Numbered from the stretch's first letter, positions 51,397-61,236 are shown. The stretch: 64,000 nt of DNA from Geobacter sp. AOG1 (GCF_019972315.1 NZ_BLIZ01000001.1:818513-882512), one strand, 5' to 3'. The notes: generated by a model not told the origin, from the letters alone. A program made the numbers and translations.

Positions 51397-52680
51397 ATGA
51401 AAAACGGACGTTCCGTGCAGTTGTTTCAAGAGGCCCAGCAATACATACCCGGTGGTGTCAACAGCCCGGTACGCGCCTTCAAGTCTGTCGGCTTCGACCC
51501 TCTCTTCATCAAAAAGGCGAATGGCTCCAAAATTTACGATGAAGACGGTAATGAATTCGTAGATTATGTCGGTTCCTGGGGACCGATGATCCTGGGGCAT
51601 TGCCATCCCGACGTCGTTACTGCGGTGCTGGCCGCAGTGGCAAATGGAAGCAGCTTTGGGGCGCCAACCGAACTGGAGATAATTCTGGCGGAAATGGTCG
51701 TACAGGCGGTCCCCTCTATAGAAATGGTGCGGATGGTAAGTTCCGGCACCGAGGCTACCATGAGCGCGATCCGCCTTGCCCGTGGATATACCGGTCGGGA
51801 CAAGATACTGAAATTCGCCGGTTGCTATCACGGTCACGCCGATGCCCTACTGGTGAAGGCCGGCTCCGGAGCAGCCACCTTCGGAGTCCCCGACTCCCCC
51901 GGAGTGCCGAAGGATTTCGCCAAGCTTACCCTGACTGCGACCTTCAACGACCTGGAATCGGTGCGTACCCTCATCGCCGAAAACAGCGGAGAGGTCGCCT
52001 GCATCATCGTCGAGCCGGTGGCCGGCAACATGGGGACCGTTCCACCCCGAGATGGTTTCCTTGAAGGGCTGCGGGACATCTGCACGAACGAAGGGATCGT
52101 TCTTATCTTCGACGAGGTGATGTCCGGCTTTCGGGTTGCCTATGGCGGCGCCCAGGAGGTGTACGGCGTCACCCCCGACATGACCACCCTGGGAAAAATC
52201 ATCGGCGGGGGCCTCCCGGTTGGCGCGTTCGGCGGTAAGAAGGAGATCATGCAACTCCTTTCCCCTTCGGGCGGCGTCTACCAAGCCGGCACCCTCTCCG
52301 GTAATCCGCTCGCCATGACCGCAGGCATTGCCACCCTGCGATTGCTCCAACAGGAAGGCTTCTACCGGAAGCTGGAAGAGAAGAGCGCCTGTCTGTCGGC
52401 CGGTATCGCCCAGGCGGCCAAAGACGCAGGCTACCCGATCTATTCCACCCGTGTCGGGAGCATGTTCTGCGCCTTCTTCACGAGGGGCGAGGTCCGCGAC
52501 TGGCCGACCGCAGCCCAATGTGACACGAAGGCCTTCGCAACATATTTCCGCACCATGCTGGAAGAAGGCATCTATCTGGCCCCCTCCCAGTTCGAAACCG
52601 CCTTTGTTTCCGCTGCCCATAGCGACAGCGACCTCGATCGGACCATCGCGGCGGCCCGCAAGGCATTCAAGGCCCTGTAG
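51397..52680 (+). CDS. hemL: glutamate-1-semialdehyde 2,1-aminomutase
   Basis: The product is 427 residues, the normal length. The start at 51397 has GAGGTGG upstream. The PLP lysine is in [18 protein letters not shown], and other blocks are [62 protein letters not shown] and [10 protein letters not shown]. It converts glutamate-1-semialdehyde to 5-aminolevulinate, the entry to tetrapyrroles for cytochrome haem. It is divergent from nuo and upstream of the atp cluster. Confidence 0.97.
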   Translation: MKNGRSVQLFQEAQQYIPGGVNSPVRAFKSVGFDPLFIKKANGSKIYDEDGNEFVDYVGSWGPMILGHCHPDVVTAVLAAVANGSSFGAPTELEIILAEMVVQAVPSIEMVRMVSSGTEATMSAIRLARGYTGRDKILKFAGCYHGHADALLVKAGSGAATFGVPDSPGVPKDFAKLTLTATFNDLESVRTLIAENSGEVACIIVEPVAGNMGTVPPRDGFLEGLRDICTNEGIVLIFDEVMSGFRVAYGGAQEVYGVTPDMTTLGKIIGGGLPVGAFGGKKEIMQLLSPSGGVYQAGTLSGNPLAMTAGIATLRLLQQEGFYRKLEEKSACLSAGIAQAAKDAGYPIYSTRVGSMFCAFFTRGEVRDWPTAAQCDTKAFATYFRTMLEEGIYLAPSQFETAFVSAAHSDSDLDRTIAAARKAFKAL

Positions 52681-52699
52681 CCCGTCGGCAAAAAGGTAG

Positions 52700-52728
52700 T
52701 TGACACGATTGGCCCAATATGCTATTTA
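52700..52728 (+). promoter_or_regulatory. promoter of the atpZ-atpI-atpB-atpE operon
   Basis: TTGACA (52700-52705), a 17-base spacer and TATTTA (52723-52728). It starts only 20 bases after the hemL stop codon, so the atp genes have their own promoter. Confidence 0.6.
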
Positions 52729-52769
52729 GCTTTGGTTTTTCACCATACTCTGGCAGTCAGGTTCCGACC

Positions 52770-53015
52770 ATGGAAAAGGATACAAAGAGCCTGATAAAAA
52801 CCCTGGGAATGGTGTCGAGCATGGGAATCTCGGTGGCGCTTGCCATTGCCATCGGGGTATTCATCGGGCTGCAGCTGGACAAGTGGCTCGGAACCGGCCC
52901 ATGGTTTTTCTTTATCTTTCTCTTTTTCGGCATAGCGGCCGGCTTCCGGAACATCTACATCATTGCCGGCAAAGAAATTCACAGAAATGACCGTGGTGAC
53001 GATAAAGGAGAATGA
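52770..53015 (+). CDS. atpZ: AtpZ-type small ATP synthase assembly protein
   Basis: The product is 81 residues with two membrane segments (LGMVSSMGISVALAIAIGVFIG and WFFFIFLFFGIAAGFRNIYII), the usual AtpZ hairpin. A charged N-terminus and C-terminus face the cytoplasm. AtpZ acts with AtpI in ATP synthase assembly or Mg/Ca handling in other bacteria. It overlaps atpI in another frame. Confidence 0.8.
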   Translation: MEKDTKSLIKTLGMVSSMGISVALAIAIGVFIGLQLDKWLGTGPWFFFIFLFFGIAAGFRNIYIIAGKEIHRNDRGDDKGE

Positions 53016-53373
53016 CTACTTCACTGCCGTCACTACCGGCAGTTGGTGCCTGCTAGCCGCCCTGACCATCGGGGGAGCCTGTTTCGGCTCACTCAGGTTC
53101 GCCGGGGGGGTGCTGGCGGGAGGACTGATTGCCATCGGCAATTACTACTGGCTGCTGAGCATCATGCAGCGGGTGCTGTACCGGCAGCAGGAAAACCCCG
53201 AGCGTTTTGCCATTCTGCGCTACCTGCTCCGGCTTACCGTCATCGGTGCCCTGATATACCTGCTCATCGTAAAGCTTGACATTGACATCCGGGGGCTTCT
53301 CCTCGGCCTGTCAATTCTGGTCATGACCATAACCGCACTCGCGCTCTATATGCTGAACACAAAAGGAGAGTAG
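52987..53373 (+). CDS. atpI: AtpI-family ATP synthase protein I
   Basis: The product is 128 residues with four membrane helices (PF03899 pattern: GGVLAGGLIAIGNYYWLLSIMQRVL, RYLLRLTVIGALIYLLIVK). The ATG at 52987 has no ribosome binding site and lies within atpZ, which suggests translational coupling; GTG codons at 52993 and 52996 are alternative starts. It helps c-ring assembly in characterised systems. Confidence 0.78.
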   Translation: MTVVTIKENDYFTAVTTGSWCLLAALTIGGACFGSLRFAGGVLAGGLIAIGNYYWLLSIMQRVLYRQQENPERFAILRYLLRLTVIGALIYLLIVKLDIDIRGLLLGLSILVMTITALALYMLNTKGE

Positions 53374-53376
53374 TCC

Positions 53377-54069
53377 ATGGTTCATCCGTTACTGTTTTTG
53401 CAGTTCTTCAGAGAGCTTCTGGTGGAGACGTTCCACATTTCCGAAGCCGGCGCCGATGCCATCGCCTACACCTGGCTGGTCATGGCCCTCCTGCTGATCG
53501 TCTCCCTGCTCGCCACCAAGGGGCTGAAGACTGTTCCCGGCGGCCTGCAGAATTTCATGGAAGTCATCGTCGGCGGCATCGAAAACATGGTAGTAGAGAC
53601 CATGGGAGAGCATGGACGCCCCTACTTTCCGCTCATCGCGACCATCGCTCTCTTCGTCCTTGTCTCCAACCTGATCGGCCTTGTCCCCGGCTTCTACCCG
53701 CCGACCGCCAATCTCAACACCACCGCCGCCTGCGCCATCATCGTCTTCCTTTCCACCCATATCGTCGGGGTCAAGGAGCACGGATTCCATTACCTCAAGC
53801 ATTTCATGGGGCCGATCTGGTGGCTGGCGCCGATCATGTTTTTCATCGAGGTCATCGGCCATCTCAGTCGCCCCATCTCGCTCTCCCTCCGTCTTTTCGG
53901 CAACATGAACGGCCACGAACTGGTGCTCATGATCTTCTTCGGGCTCGTCCCGTTCCTGGTACCCCTCCCCATGATGGTCATGGGGGTGCTGGTCTCCTTC
54001 ATCCAGGCCTTCGTCTTCATGCTGCTGGCCATGATCTACATCCAGGGTTCCCTTGAGGAAGCCCATTAA
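53377..54069 (+). CDS. atpB: F0F1 ATP synthase subunit a
   Basis: The product is 230 residues, preceded by AAAGGAG. The essential arginine of the proton path is in [30 protein letters not shown]. Other blocks are [21 protein letters not shown] and [15 protein letters not shown]. It forms the ion channel with the c ring. It belongs to a separate F0 operon without atpF, H, A, G, D or C, as in other Geobacter. Confidence 0.95.
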   Translation: MVHPLLFLQFFRELLVETFHISEAGADAIAYTWLVMALLLIVSLLATKGLKTVPGGLQNFMEVIVGGIENMVVETMGEHGRPYFPLIATIALFVLVSNLIGLVPGFYPPTANLNTTAACAIIVFLSTHIVGVKEHGFHYLKHFMGPIWWLAPIMFFIEVIGHLSRPISLSLRLFGNMNGHELVLMIFFGLVPFLVPLPMMVMGVLVSFIQAFVFMLLAMIYIQGSLEEAH

Positions 54070-54123
54070 GCATTCGACTTCCTATACTATTTAGGAGATA
54101 TTTCACGAAAGGAGGAACCAACA

Positions 54124-54399
54124 ATGAGCTTTTTCACTATGTGCGTACTCGCCGCCGGTATCGGCATGGCACTGGGCACCCTCGGAACCGGTATCGGCCA
54201 GGGGCTTGCCGTCAAGAGTGCGGTAGAAGGCGTTTCCCGTAATCCGGGCGCTTCCGGCAAGATCCTCACCACCATGATGATCGGTCTCGCCATGATCGAG
54301 TCTCTCGCCATCTACGCTCTGGTCGTCTGTCTTATCATCCTGTTCGCCAACCCCTACAAAGACATCGCCCTCAAGCTGGCAGAAACCGTCGCAAAGTAA
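54124..54399 (+). CDS. atpE: F0F1 ATP synthase subunit c
   Basis: The product is 91 residues, a two-helix hairpin with the glycine-rich first helix (GIGMALGTLGTGIGQGLAV) and the ion-binding carboxylate E59 in MIGLAMIESLAIYALVV. Q26 in the first helix and S60 next to the carboxylate match two of the residues seen in sodium-binding c subunits, but the threonine that completes that site is Leu61 here. A strong AAGGAGG site precedes the ATG and a terminator follows. Confidence 0.95.
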   Translation: MSFFTMCVLAAGIGMALGTLGTGIGQGLAVKSAVEGVSRNPGASGKILTTMMIGLAMIESLAIYALVVCLIILFANPYKDIALKLAETVAK

Positions 54400-54419
54400 T
54401 CGGGCCTAACCAGCCTATG

Positions 54420-54453
54420 AAAAAAGGTGTGTCTTGCGACACACCTTTTTTTA
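54420..54453. terminator. bidirectional terminator between atpE and pepA
   Basis: AAAAAAGGTGTGTC pairs perfectly with GACACACCTTTTTT over 14 bases with loop TTGC. It serves atpE on the plus strand and pepA on the minus strand. Confidence 0.93.
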
Positions 54454-54474
54454 TTTCTGCATTCTTCCGTCCCC

Positions 54475-55959
54475 TTAACAGATAGCACGGAGGTATTCGA
54501 TCAGCAACCTCACCCCAACCCCCGTCGCCCCCTTGGGAATGTGGGGTTGCCCTTTCTCCTCCCAAGCAGTGCCAGCGATATCCAGATGAGCCCAGCGCGC
54601 TTTCCCCGCAAACTGCTGGAGGAACCACCCTGCGGAAATGGTACCTGCCGTCGGGCCGCCGGCATTTTTCACGTCAGCGATATCGCTCTTCATCAGTTCG
54701 CCGTACTCCTCCCAGAGGGGAAGTTCCCAGACCCGCTCACCGCTTGCCTCTCCGGCCCTCTGCAGTGACCGTTTGAGATTGTTGTCGTTCCCCATCAGGC
54801 CGGTGGCGACGTTGCCGAGGGCAACGATGCAGGCCCCCGTCAGGGTCGCCAGGTCGATGAGCGCGGCCGGGCGATAGCGCTGGGCGTAATGAAGGGCATC
54901 GCAGAGGAGCAGCCTCCCTTCCGCATCGGTGTTGATGACCTCGATGGTTTTGCCGGACATGGCAGTCACCACATCTCCCGGCTTGTATGCCCCACCGCCG
55001 GGAAGGTTTTCTGCGGCCGGCACCAGTCCCACCAAGTGCAGAGGGAGGCGCAAGGCGGCGGCAGCCTGGAGCGTGCCGAGCACGGCAGCGGCACCCGCCA
55101 TGTCGTCCTTCATCCGCTCCATCCCGGCCCCTGGTTTGAGCGATATCCCCCCCGAATCGAAGGTAACCCCCTTCCCAACCAGCACGACCGGCCGTCCTTT
55201 CGCGCCATCCCCATGGTATTCCAGGATGATGAACCGCGGCGGCTGGTGGGACCCGCGACTCACGGCAAGCAAGGCCTCCATGCCGAGACGTTCCAGCTCC
55301 TCCCGCTCCAGCACCTGGCACGTCATGCCCTGCCGGGCCGCCATCTCCAGCCCTTTTTCTGCCAGATAGGTCGGGGTAGCCACATTCCCCGGCTGGGAAA
55401 CAAGGTCTCTTGCAAAAGAGACTGCATCGCAGACGCAGACGGCTTCAGCAACAAACGACTCCACGCTAGTCCTTACGTTTTTGTCAGGACAGAGGAAGGT
55501 CAGTTCGGTGACAGCACTCTCATCACCTGCGGCAGTTTTGTACTGAGAGAACTCATAACTGCCGAGCAACGCACCTTCTGCAACCGCCCGGATCTTGGCC
55601 GGTTCGTCGCCGGCGACACAGAGAAGCAGACTGCTCCCACGCTCAAGCCTGGCCTTCTTCAGCACCTGCACCATTGTTCCTGAGGCTCGCCGCAGGCGCT
55701 CCACGGTGAAATCCTTCCGTTTCCCCAAGCCGACCAGGAGGATTCGTTCAGCCGGCAGTCGACCCAGGGTATGCACCATCTTGGTCTTGTCAAGCTTGCC
55801 GGCAAAATCCTCCTGCCGGCAGAGGGGCAGGAGTCTCCCCTCCATGGCCCGGTCCAGCCTGGTAATCCATTCCAGCTCCCCATCTTCCTCAAAACATCCC
55901 GCCACCAGAACCGGACAGGAGTGTTTCAGATAATCCCCCACCACCAACGAAATGCGCAT
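54475..55959 (-). CDS. pepA: leucyl aminopeptidase (M17)
   Basis: The product is 494 residues. The ATG at 55959 has GGAGG seven bases upstream; the frame is open further but without start signals. The M17 metal and catalytic blocks are VLVGKGVTFDSGGISLKPGAGMERMKDDMAGAAAV, AAENLPGGGAYKPGDV and the signature NTDAEGRLLLCDAL. Two zinc or manganese ions bind in this C-terminal domain. It is a cytoplasmic hexamer that removes N-terminal residues. Confidence 0.96.
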   Translation of the reverse strand: MRISLVVGDYLKHSCPVLVAGCFEEDGELEWITRLDRAMEGRLLPLCRQEDFAGKLDKTKMVHTLGRLPAERILLVGLGKRKDFTVERLRRASGTMVQVLKKARLERGSSLLLCVAGDEPAKIRAVAEGALLGSYEFSQYKTAAGDESAVTELTFLCPDKNVRTSVESFVAEAVCVCDAVSFARDLVSQPGNVATPTYLAEKGLEMAARQGMTCQVLEREELERLGMEALLAVSRGSHQPPRFIILEYHGDGAKGRPVVLVGKGVTFDSGGISLKPGAGMERMKDDMAGAAAVLGTLQAAAALRLPLHLVGLVPAAENLPGGGAYKPGDVVTAMSGKTIEVINTDAEGRLLLCDALHYAQRYRPAALIDLATLTGACIVALGNVATGLMGNDNNLKRSLQRAGEASGERVWELPLWEEYGELMKSDIADVKNAGGPTAGTISAGWFLQQFAGKARWAHLDIAGTAWEEKGQPHIPKGATGVGVRLLIEYLRAIC

Positions 55960-56024
55960 TACTGGACCTCCAGATAAAGGTTGTGCTACAGTAGCCAACA
56001 AACACAATAAAAGGTTGGAAATTC

Positions 56025-56738
56025 ATGCAGATTGTCGCCGACATGCACACCCACACCATCGCCTCGGGGCACGCCTATTCCACCGTCAACGAACTGGCAC
56101 AGGAAGCGGCCCGCAAAGGGCTTCTGGCTCTGGCCGTTACCGACCACGGGCCGGCCATTCCCGGCGGTCCCCATCTCTACCATTTCGGCGCCATGCGGTT
56201 TTTCCCCCAAAGCATTCAGGGAGTACGCATCCTGACCGGTGTGGAGGCCAACATAATCGACCTCAACGGCACCCTCGATCTCCCCGAGGAATACCTCCAG
56301 AAGCTCGACTTCGTCATGGCAGGCCTCCACGAAGGGTGCGGCATGGACGGGCTGGGAGCGGATCAGAACACCCGTGCCGTCATCGCGGCCATGTCAAATC
56401 CCCGGGTGAAAGCCATCTCCCACCCCGGTAACCCCGTCTTTCCCCTCCATTATGAAACAATCGTCGAGGCCGCCCGTCAGACCGGCACCGCCCTGGAAAT
56501 CAACAACTCCTCGTTCATCATCAGCCGCAAGGGGAGCCGCCCGAACTGCGAGTCCCTCGCGGAGCTCATTGCACATGCAGGGACACCGGTAATAGTCGGG
56601 AGCGACGCCCACATTGCCCAAGTGGTGGGAGAATTCACCGCCGCACTCGAGGTGCTGGAATGTGCGGGGGTGAGGGAGGAGCAGGTAATCAACTCCTCTC
56701 TCGAACGCCTCTTCGCCTTTCTCGACCTCACCTCGTAA
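56025..56738 (+). CDS. PHP-domain phosphatase/phosphoesterase (YcdX type)
   Basis: The product is 237 residues. Metal-ligand motifs run in order: DMHTHTIASGHAYS, LAVTDHGPAIPG, TGVEANIIDLNG, FVMAGLHEG, ISHPGNP and VGSDAHIAQVVGEF, as in E. coli YcdX with its trinuclear zinc site. It hydrolyses phosphate monoesters; the physiological substrate is unknown. It is divergent from pepA, with 66 bases between. Confidence 0.92.
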   Translation: MQIVADMHTHTIASGHAYSTVNELAQEAARKGLLALAVTDHGPAIPGGPHLYHFGAMRFFPQSIQGVRILTGVEANIIDLNGTLDLPEEYLQKLDFVMAGLHEGCGMDGLGADQNTRAVIAAMSNPRVKAISHPGNPVFPLHYETIVEAARQTGTALEINNSSFIISRKGSRPNCESLAELIAHAGTPVIVGSDAHIAQVVGEFTAALEVLECAGVREEQVINSSLERLFAFLDLTS

Positions 56739-56743
56739 CCGGC

Positions 56744-56774
56744 AAAAAAAGAGGTCGCCCGACAGGGCGACCTC
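56744..56774 (-). terminator. terminator of the degP operon
   Basis: GAGGTCGCCC and GGGCGACCTC form a ten-base perfect stem with loop GACA; on the minus strand seven T residues follow. It serves the degP operon, ending 25 bases past its stop codon. Confidence 0.9.
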
Positions 56775-56798
56775 CTTGCATCGTTCATCAGCCGGGGG

Positions 56799-58202
56799 TC
56801 ATTCAACTTTAAGTGCCACAAACAGCGAACTGTCGCCACGACGCAGGAGCACGCGCATGAGGCTCCCCTTTTTGTGGGCTGCCAGCGCCTTTTCGCAGTC
56901 GGGCACCGACGAAATAATCATTCCGTTGATTTCCCGGATGATGTCCCCCTTCGCAATGCCCGCATCCTCCGCAACGCTCCCCGGCTTGACCTCCGCGACC
57001 ACGACCCCTTTTGTATCCTTCGCACCCAGCTGAGCGGCCAGTTCCCTAGTCAGTTCCCGAACAGTCATGCCGAGCCGGTCCGTGCCAAGCGACTGACCGT
57101 CACCATCGCTACCGTCCTTCAACAAGTCGATGGCAACCGTAAGCTCCTCCTGCTTGCCGTCGCGCAACACCTTGAGTGGAACTTTCTTCCCCACCGGCGT
57201 GGTCGCAACGAGCCGGGGGAGTTCGTTCATCTCGTGAATATCCCTTCCGTCGAATTCGAGTATGATGTCACCCGCCTTCAGTCCTGCCTTGTCGGCTGGG
57301 CTCTCCTTTACCACGTCGGCAACCAGCGCCCCCCCCTTTGTAGCCGCCAGGCCGAAGGATTGTGCCAGCTCCTGCGTTATGGGCTGTATGGAAACACCGA
57401 GCCACCCCCGAGTGACCCGTCCCTTGTCCCTTAACTGGGGGATGATGTTCTTGGCCATGTTGACCGGGATGGCAAAGCCGATCCCTTGCCCCCCGGCCAC
57501 GATCGCGGTGTTGATGCCGATCACCTCTCCCCGGGCATTGAAGAGCGGCCCTCCCGAATTGCCGGGATTGATGGACGCGTCGGTCTGAATGAAGTCATCA
57601 TAGGGGCCGCTGCCGATGACCCGCCCCTTAGCACTGACGATGCCTGCCGTCACAGTCTCGGCTAGCCCGAAAGGGTTGCCGATTGCCATCACCCATTCAC
57701 CAATCTGGATACCGTCACTGTCACCCAAGACGGCCGCCGGCAACGGTTCCTTGGCGTCAATCTTGATGAGTGCCAGGTCAAGCTTTTCGTCCAGCCCTTT
57801 TATCTCTCCCCCGAACTCCCTGCCGTCGGCAAGTTTCACCTTTATCTCGCTGGAACCTGCCACTACATGGTTGTTGGTGAGGATATACCCTTCATTGCTG
57901 ATAATGAATCCCGACCCAAGGCTACGCTCCTTGCGGGGACGCTGCGGCATCTCTTCGAAAAACCGTTCGAAGAAATCCTCAAAGGGGTCAGTTCCAAATG
58001 GGCTGGGAGAGGGGCGCTTCAGACGTTTCTGGGGTGTGATGACTTTTGCGGTGCTGATGTTAACGACCGTTGGCTTCAGTTTCCGGGCCAGTTCGACGAA
58101 GTCCGGCACCACTGCTTTGGCGAATGCGGTTCCGCTCACCGCCATCACAAGGAAGAAAACTGGAAGAAACCACTTTCCGCTGCGCACGAGAATGTTTACC
58201 AT
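56799..58202 (-). CDS. degP: DegP/HtrA periplasmic serine protease
   Basis: The product is 467 residues with GAGGAGG ahead of the ATG at 58202. After a signal peptide (SGKWFLPVFFLVMAVSGTAFA), the protease domain has the catalytic triad in ILTNNHVVAG (His), DLALIKID (Asp) and INPGNSGGPLFN (Ser). Two PDZ domains follow (about 280-365 and 390-467; GWLGVSIQPITQEL, GVVVAEVKPGSVAEDAGIAKGDIIREI). It degrades or refolds misfolded envelope proteins in the periplasm. It is the third gene of a response regulator-kinase-degP operon, so it probably reports to that system. Confidence 0.95.
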   Translation of the reverse strand: MVNILVRSGKWFLPVFFLVMAVSGTAFAKAVVPDFVELARKLKPTVVNISTAKVITPQKRLKRPSPSPFGTDPFEDFFERFFEEMPQRPRKERSLGSGFIISNEGYILTNNHVVAGSSEIKVKLADGREFGGEIKGLDEKLDLALIKIDAKEPLPAAVLGDSDGIQIGEWVMAIGNPFGLAETVTAGIVSAKGRVIGSGPYDDFIQTDASINPGNSGGPLFNARGEVIGINTAIVAGGQGIGFAIPVNMAKNIIPQLRDKGRVTRGWLGVSIQPITQELAQSFGLAATKGGALVADVVKESPADKAGLKAGDIILEFDGRDIHEMNELPRLVATTPVGKKVPLKVLRDGKQEELTVAIDLLKDGSDGDGQSLGTDRLGMTVRELTRELAAQLGAKDTKGVVVAEVKPGSVAEDAGIAKGDIIREINGMIISSVPDCEKALAAHKKGSLMRVLLRRGDSSLFVALKVE

Positions 58203-58233
58203 GGAGACCTCCTCTTCTGACGTTCCCCACAAT

Positions 58234-59691
58234 TTAATGTCGTCGCAGCGGCTTGTCAACCTTTCCGGAATCATCTGTGGAGGGGCTGTCGGCAAGCGGT
58301 AGAAAGACCGTGAAGGTACTCCCCTTGCCGACTTCGCTGACGACTTCGATTCGCCCGCCATGGGCTTCGGTGTATGACTTGACCAGCGACAGGCCAAGGC
58401 CGCTGCCACCATGGGCACGATTGCGCGCCCTATCGACCCGATAAAACCGGTCGAATATACATGAGATATCCTCGGCGGGAATCCCCTGCCCCGTATCGGA
58501 AACCGCTACCTTTGCATACCCGTTGCCGGTCTCCAGGAAAAGCCGGACCTTGCCTCCGCTCTCCGTATACTTGAGGGCATTTCCCAGGAGGTTCAAAAAT
58601 ACCTGGTGCAGACGCACCCGGTCTCCCTGTACATGGACCGGCAGGGTGCCGGCGAATTCCAGCTGAACCCCTTTTTCGTCGGCCAGGGTGCGGAGTTGTT
58701 GCGTGACTTCCTGAAGGAGCTCACAAAGCTCCACCTCCTGAAGATTAAGCGACAGACCCTTCTCCTCCGCACGTGACAGCTCAAGAAGCGATTCGATGAT
58801 TCCCGACATCCGATTCACTTCTTCAAGATTGCTCTGCATCAGTTCGCGGAACTCCGCCGGTTCCTTCGCCCATTTGAGGCCTACCTCGATTTCGCCGCGC
58901 AAGATGGTAAGGGGGGTACGCAGCTCATGGGAAACATCGGCGGAGAACCGGCGGGTCCGGTTAAAGGAATTCTCCAACCGTGCCAGGGTAGTGTTGAAGG
59001 TCTCTGCCAGCCGTCCGATCTCGTCGCGGGGGTTAACCACGTCAAGCCGGTGACTCAGGTTTTCAGCAGTGATTCTCCTGGCGCTCCGGGTTATCAGGTC
59101 GACGGGCTTGAGTGCCCTGCCGGCAAGAAACCAGCCGCCATACACCAGCAGAAGCAGGGAAAGGGGGATGGAAACGGTGAAGATGAGGAGAATTTTGTTG
59201 AGGATTTCAGTCGGACCCACCAGCGACGAGCCTACCTGCACGATGGTATCCAGTTGTCCGCGGACAAGGAGCGGATAGGAGATGACCCGGACGGGATAGC
59301 GGTCGCTGTCGCGGTGGGTTTCGTAGGCGATTCTGTTGGCGGCTGCAGCGATAAGAGCCCGCTGGTTCGGCGGAAGGCTGATATTACCCAGATTGCTGGT
59401 CGCTGCACGGGGCTCGCCACGCCTGTCCAGAATCCGGACGTACTTGCCGGCGACGCGAGCCCCGATGAAATCCTCCAGGAGTTGATCCATTTCGGCGGGG
59501 GCACTGCGGTAAAACGGCTCGAAGGTGGGGCTTGCTATTGCTTCCGCAACAGCAAGCAGGTCCCTGTCCACTTCTTCGTACAGCTGGTTCCGGAGGGTCG
59601 CGTAGAGGAACGAGCTGAATACAATCAGGATTAAGGCAAGCGTTACCGAATACCAGAGGGTAAGCGTAAAGCGGATTGATTTGAAGAACAA
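58234..59691 (-). CDS. sensor histidine kinase of the degP operon
   Basis: The product is 485 residues. The start appears to be a TTG at 59691, with GGAGG nine bases upstream; no ATG lies nearby. Two membrane segments (about 10-32 and 165-185) frame a periplasmic sensor of about 130 residues. HAMP (about 187-238), the H-box FSADVSHELRTPLTIL, N-box NLLGNALKYTESGG, G1 VSDTGQGIP, F FDRFYRVDRARNRAHGG and G2 GLGLSLVKSYTEAHGG follow, complete. It is the class I HK type. It lies four bases downstream of its response regulator, and degP is next. Confidence 0.93.
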   Translation of the reverse strand: MFFKSIRFTLTLWYSVTLALILIVFSSFLYATLRNQLYEEVDRDLLAVAEAIASPTFEPFYRSAPAEMDQLLEDFIGARVAGKYVRILDRRGEPRAATSNLGNISLPPNQRALIAAAANRIAYETHRDSDRYPVRVISYPLLVRGQLDTIVQVGSSLVGPTEILNKILLIFTVSIPLSLLLLVYGGWFLAGRALKPVDLITRSARRITAENLSHRLDVVNPRDEIGRLAETFNTTLARLENSFNRTRRFSADVSHELRTPLTILRGEIEVGLKWAKEPAEFRELMQSNLEEVNRMSGIIESLLELSRAEEKGLSLNLQEVELCELLQEVTQQLRTLADEKGVQLEFAGTLPVHVQGDRVRLHQVFLNLLGNALKYTESGGKVRLFLETGNGYAKVAVSDTGQGIPAEDISCIFDRFYRVDRARNRAHGGSGLGLSLVKSYTEAHGGRIEVVSEVGKGSTFTVFLPLADSPSTDDSGKVDKPLRRH

Positions 59692-59695
59692 CTAA

Positions 59696-60370
59696 TCAAT
59701 CCTCCTCTTTGAGAATGTAGCCCACCCCTCGCACGGTATGGATAAGTTTCTTGTCCGCATCCCGGTCGATCTTTTTCCGCAGGTAGTTGACGTACACATC
59801 GATGATGTTGGTGAAGCTGTCAAAGGTATAGTCCCACACGTGGTCGGCGATCATGGTGCGGGTCAACACCTGGTTCGGATTCCGCATGAAGTATTCCAAC
59901 AGGGCATACTCCTTGGCGGTAAGATCGATCTCCTTCTCGCTGCGCCAGACCTTGTGGGTTACCGGATCGATACGCAGGTCGGCAAAGCGGAGTTCCGCAC
60001 CACGGTCCATTTCACTGCGGCGCAGCAGGGCTCTTACGCGCGCAAGCAGTTCGGCAAAGGCAAACGGTTTGGTGAGATAATCGTCAGAGCCCGAGTCGAG
60101 GCCAGCGACTATATCCTCGACGGAATCCTTGGCCGTGAGCATGAGCACCGGCGTCATGGTGCTTCTGCCACGCATTTCCCTGACCACGCTCAAACCGTCC
60201 CGCTTGGGAAGCATCCAGTCGAGAACGATCAGGTCATATGCCTTTTCGAGGGCCATGCGGAGCCCTTCTTCTCCATCATTGGCGATATCCACGTCATACT
60301 TCTCTTCCTCAAGGCCCCGCTTGATGAAACTGGATACTTTCTTCTCATCTTCGACCACAAGAATTTTCAT
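59696..60370 (-). CDS. OmpR/PhoB-type response regulator of the degP operon
   Basis: The product is 224 residues. The ATG at 60370 gives the receiver start MKILVVEDEKKVSSFI; upstream in-frame ATG codons have no ribosome binding site. The phospho-acceptor is in DLIVLDWMLPKRDGL, the conserved Lys in DDYLTKPFAFAEL, and the winged-helix DNA-binding domain ends VYVNYLRKKIDRDADKKLIHTVRGVGYIL. It probably controls degP and its own operon. The signal is inferred to be envelope stress from the company it keeps. Confidence 0.94.
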   Translation of the reverse strand: MKILVVEDEKKVSSFIKRGLEEEKYDVDIANDGEEGLRMALEKAYDLIVLDWMLPKRDGLSVVREMRGRSTMTPVLMLTAKDSVEDIVAGLDSGSDDYLTKPFAFAELLARVRALLRRSEMDRGAELRFADLRIDPVTHKVWRSEKEIDLTAKEYALLEYFMRNPNQVLTRTMIADHVWDYTFDSFTNIIDVYVNYLRKKIDRDADKKLIHTVRGVGYILKEED

Positions 60371-60423
60371 GTTCCGCACCTCTCTGACGATAGTTTTGTC
60401 TCTCATGTCCATCTATGGACATC

Positions 60424-61236
60424 TCAGCAGTTAAAGTAGGTATTGAGCCGCTTCAGTATCTCCGCCGCCGACTCCTCCACCGACTTGTTCGTTACGTCGA
60501 TGACCAGCCACTCGGGATGTCGGCGGTATATCCGCATGCACCAGCCAAGCTCTTCTTCCACATGCTCGTAATCTGCATAGCTGCCGCGCGGGCTCTGGTG
60601 AAGATTACGCAACCGGGCAGTGCGGATTTCCACCAACCGCTTGGGATCGATGGTCAGTCCCACCACCCGGTGCTGGTGGATTTCGAACAGTTCGGGAGGA
60701 GGGTCAATCCCCTTGACCAGCGGAACATTGGCCACCTTGTACCCTCGGTGAGCCAGGTACATGGAAAGCGGCGTCTTGGAGGTCCGGGAGACGCCGACGA
60801 GGACGACGTCCGCCTTGTGAAGGCTGCGCAGTTCCTGGCCATCATCCTGCTTGACCGTATAATCGACCGCCTCCACCCGCTTATGGTATTCGGAGTTGAT
60901 CTGATAGAGGAGCCCCGGCACCTTTTGGGGGGGCATCCGAAAAATATCCGACAGTTTGTACAGGAGCGGACTGATGAGGTCCACGGCATCCAACCCATGG
61001 GCCTCCACTTCGTTCCGGAGGAGCTGCGCCAGTTCCGGGTCAACCAGGGTATAGATGATGATCCCCGGCTGGACCGTTGCCTGGGTCACCGCCGTCAAAA
61101 TATCCTCATGACTTCGCAGACCGCTCAACCGGTGCAGCCGTATGTCCACGTCCTTGAACTGGGACAGGGCAGCCCGCACCACCCGCTCAACCGTCTCCCC
61201 CGTCGCATCGGAGAGAAGATATACATGCTGTTCCAT
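60424..61236 (-). CDS. ppsR: PEP synthase / pyruvate-phosphate dikinase regulatory protein
   Basis: The product is 270 residues, read from the ATG at 61236 with GAGAGG upstream. The DUF299/PpsR signatures are [15 protein letters not shown] at the start, [26 protein letters not shown] in the middle, the P-loop-like [30 protein letters not shown] and [19 protein letters not shown] near the end. It switches PEP synthase or PPDK activity by ADP-dependent phosphorylation and phosphorolysis. Which target it has here is not shown. Confidence 0.93.
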   Translation of the reverse strand: MEQHVYLLSDATGETVERVVRAALSQFKDVDIRLHRLSGLRSHEDILTAVTQATVQPGIIIYTLVDPELAQLLRNEVEAHGLDAVDLISPLLYKLSDIFRMPPQKVPGLLYQINSEYHKRVEAVDYTVKQDDGQELRSLHKADVVLVGVSRTSKTPLSMYLAHRGYKVANVPLVKGIDPPPELFEIHQHRVVGLTIDPKRLVEIRTARLRNLHQSPRGSYADYEHVEEELGWCMRIYRRHPEWLVIDVTNKSVEESAAEILKRLNTYFNC

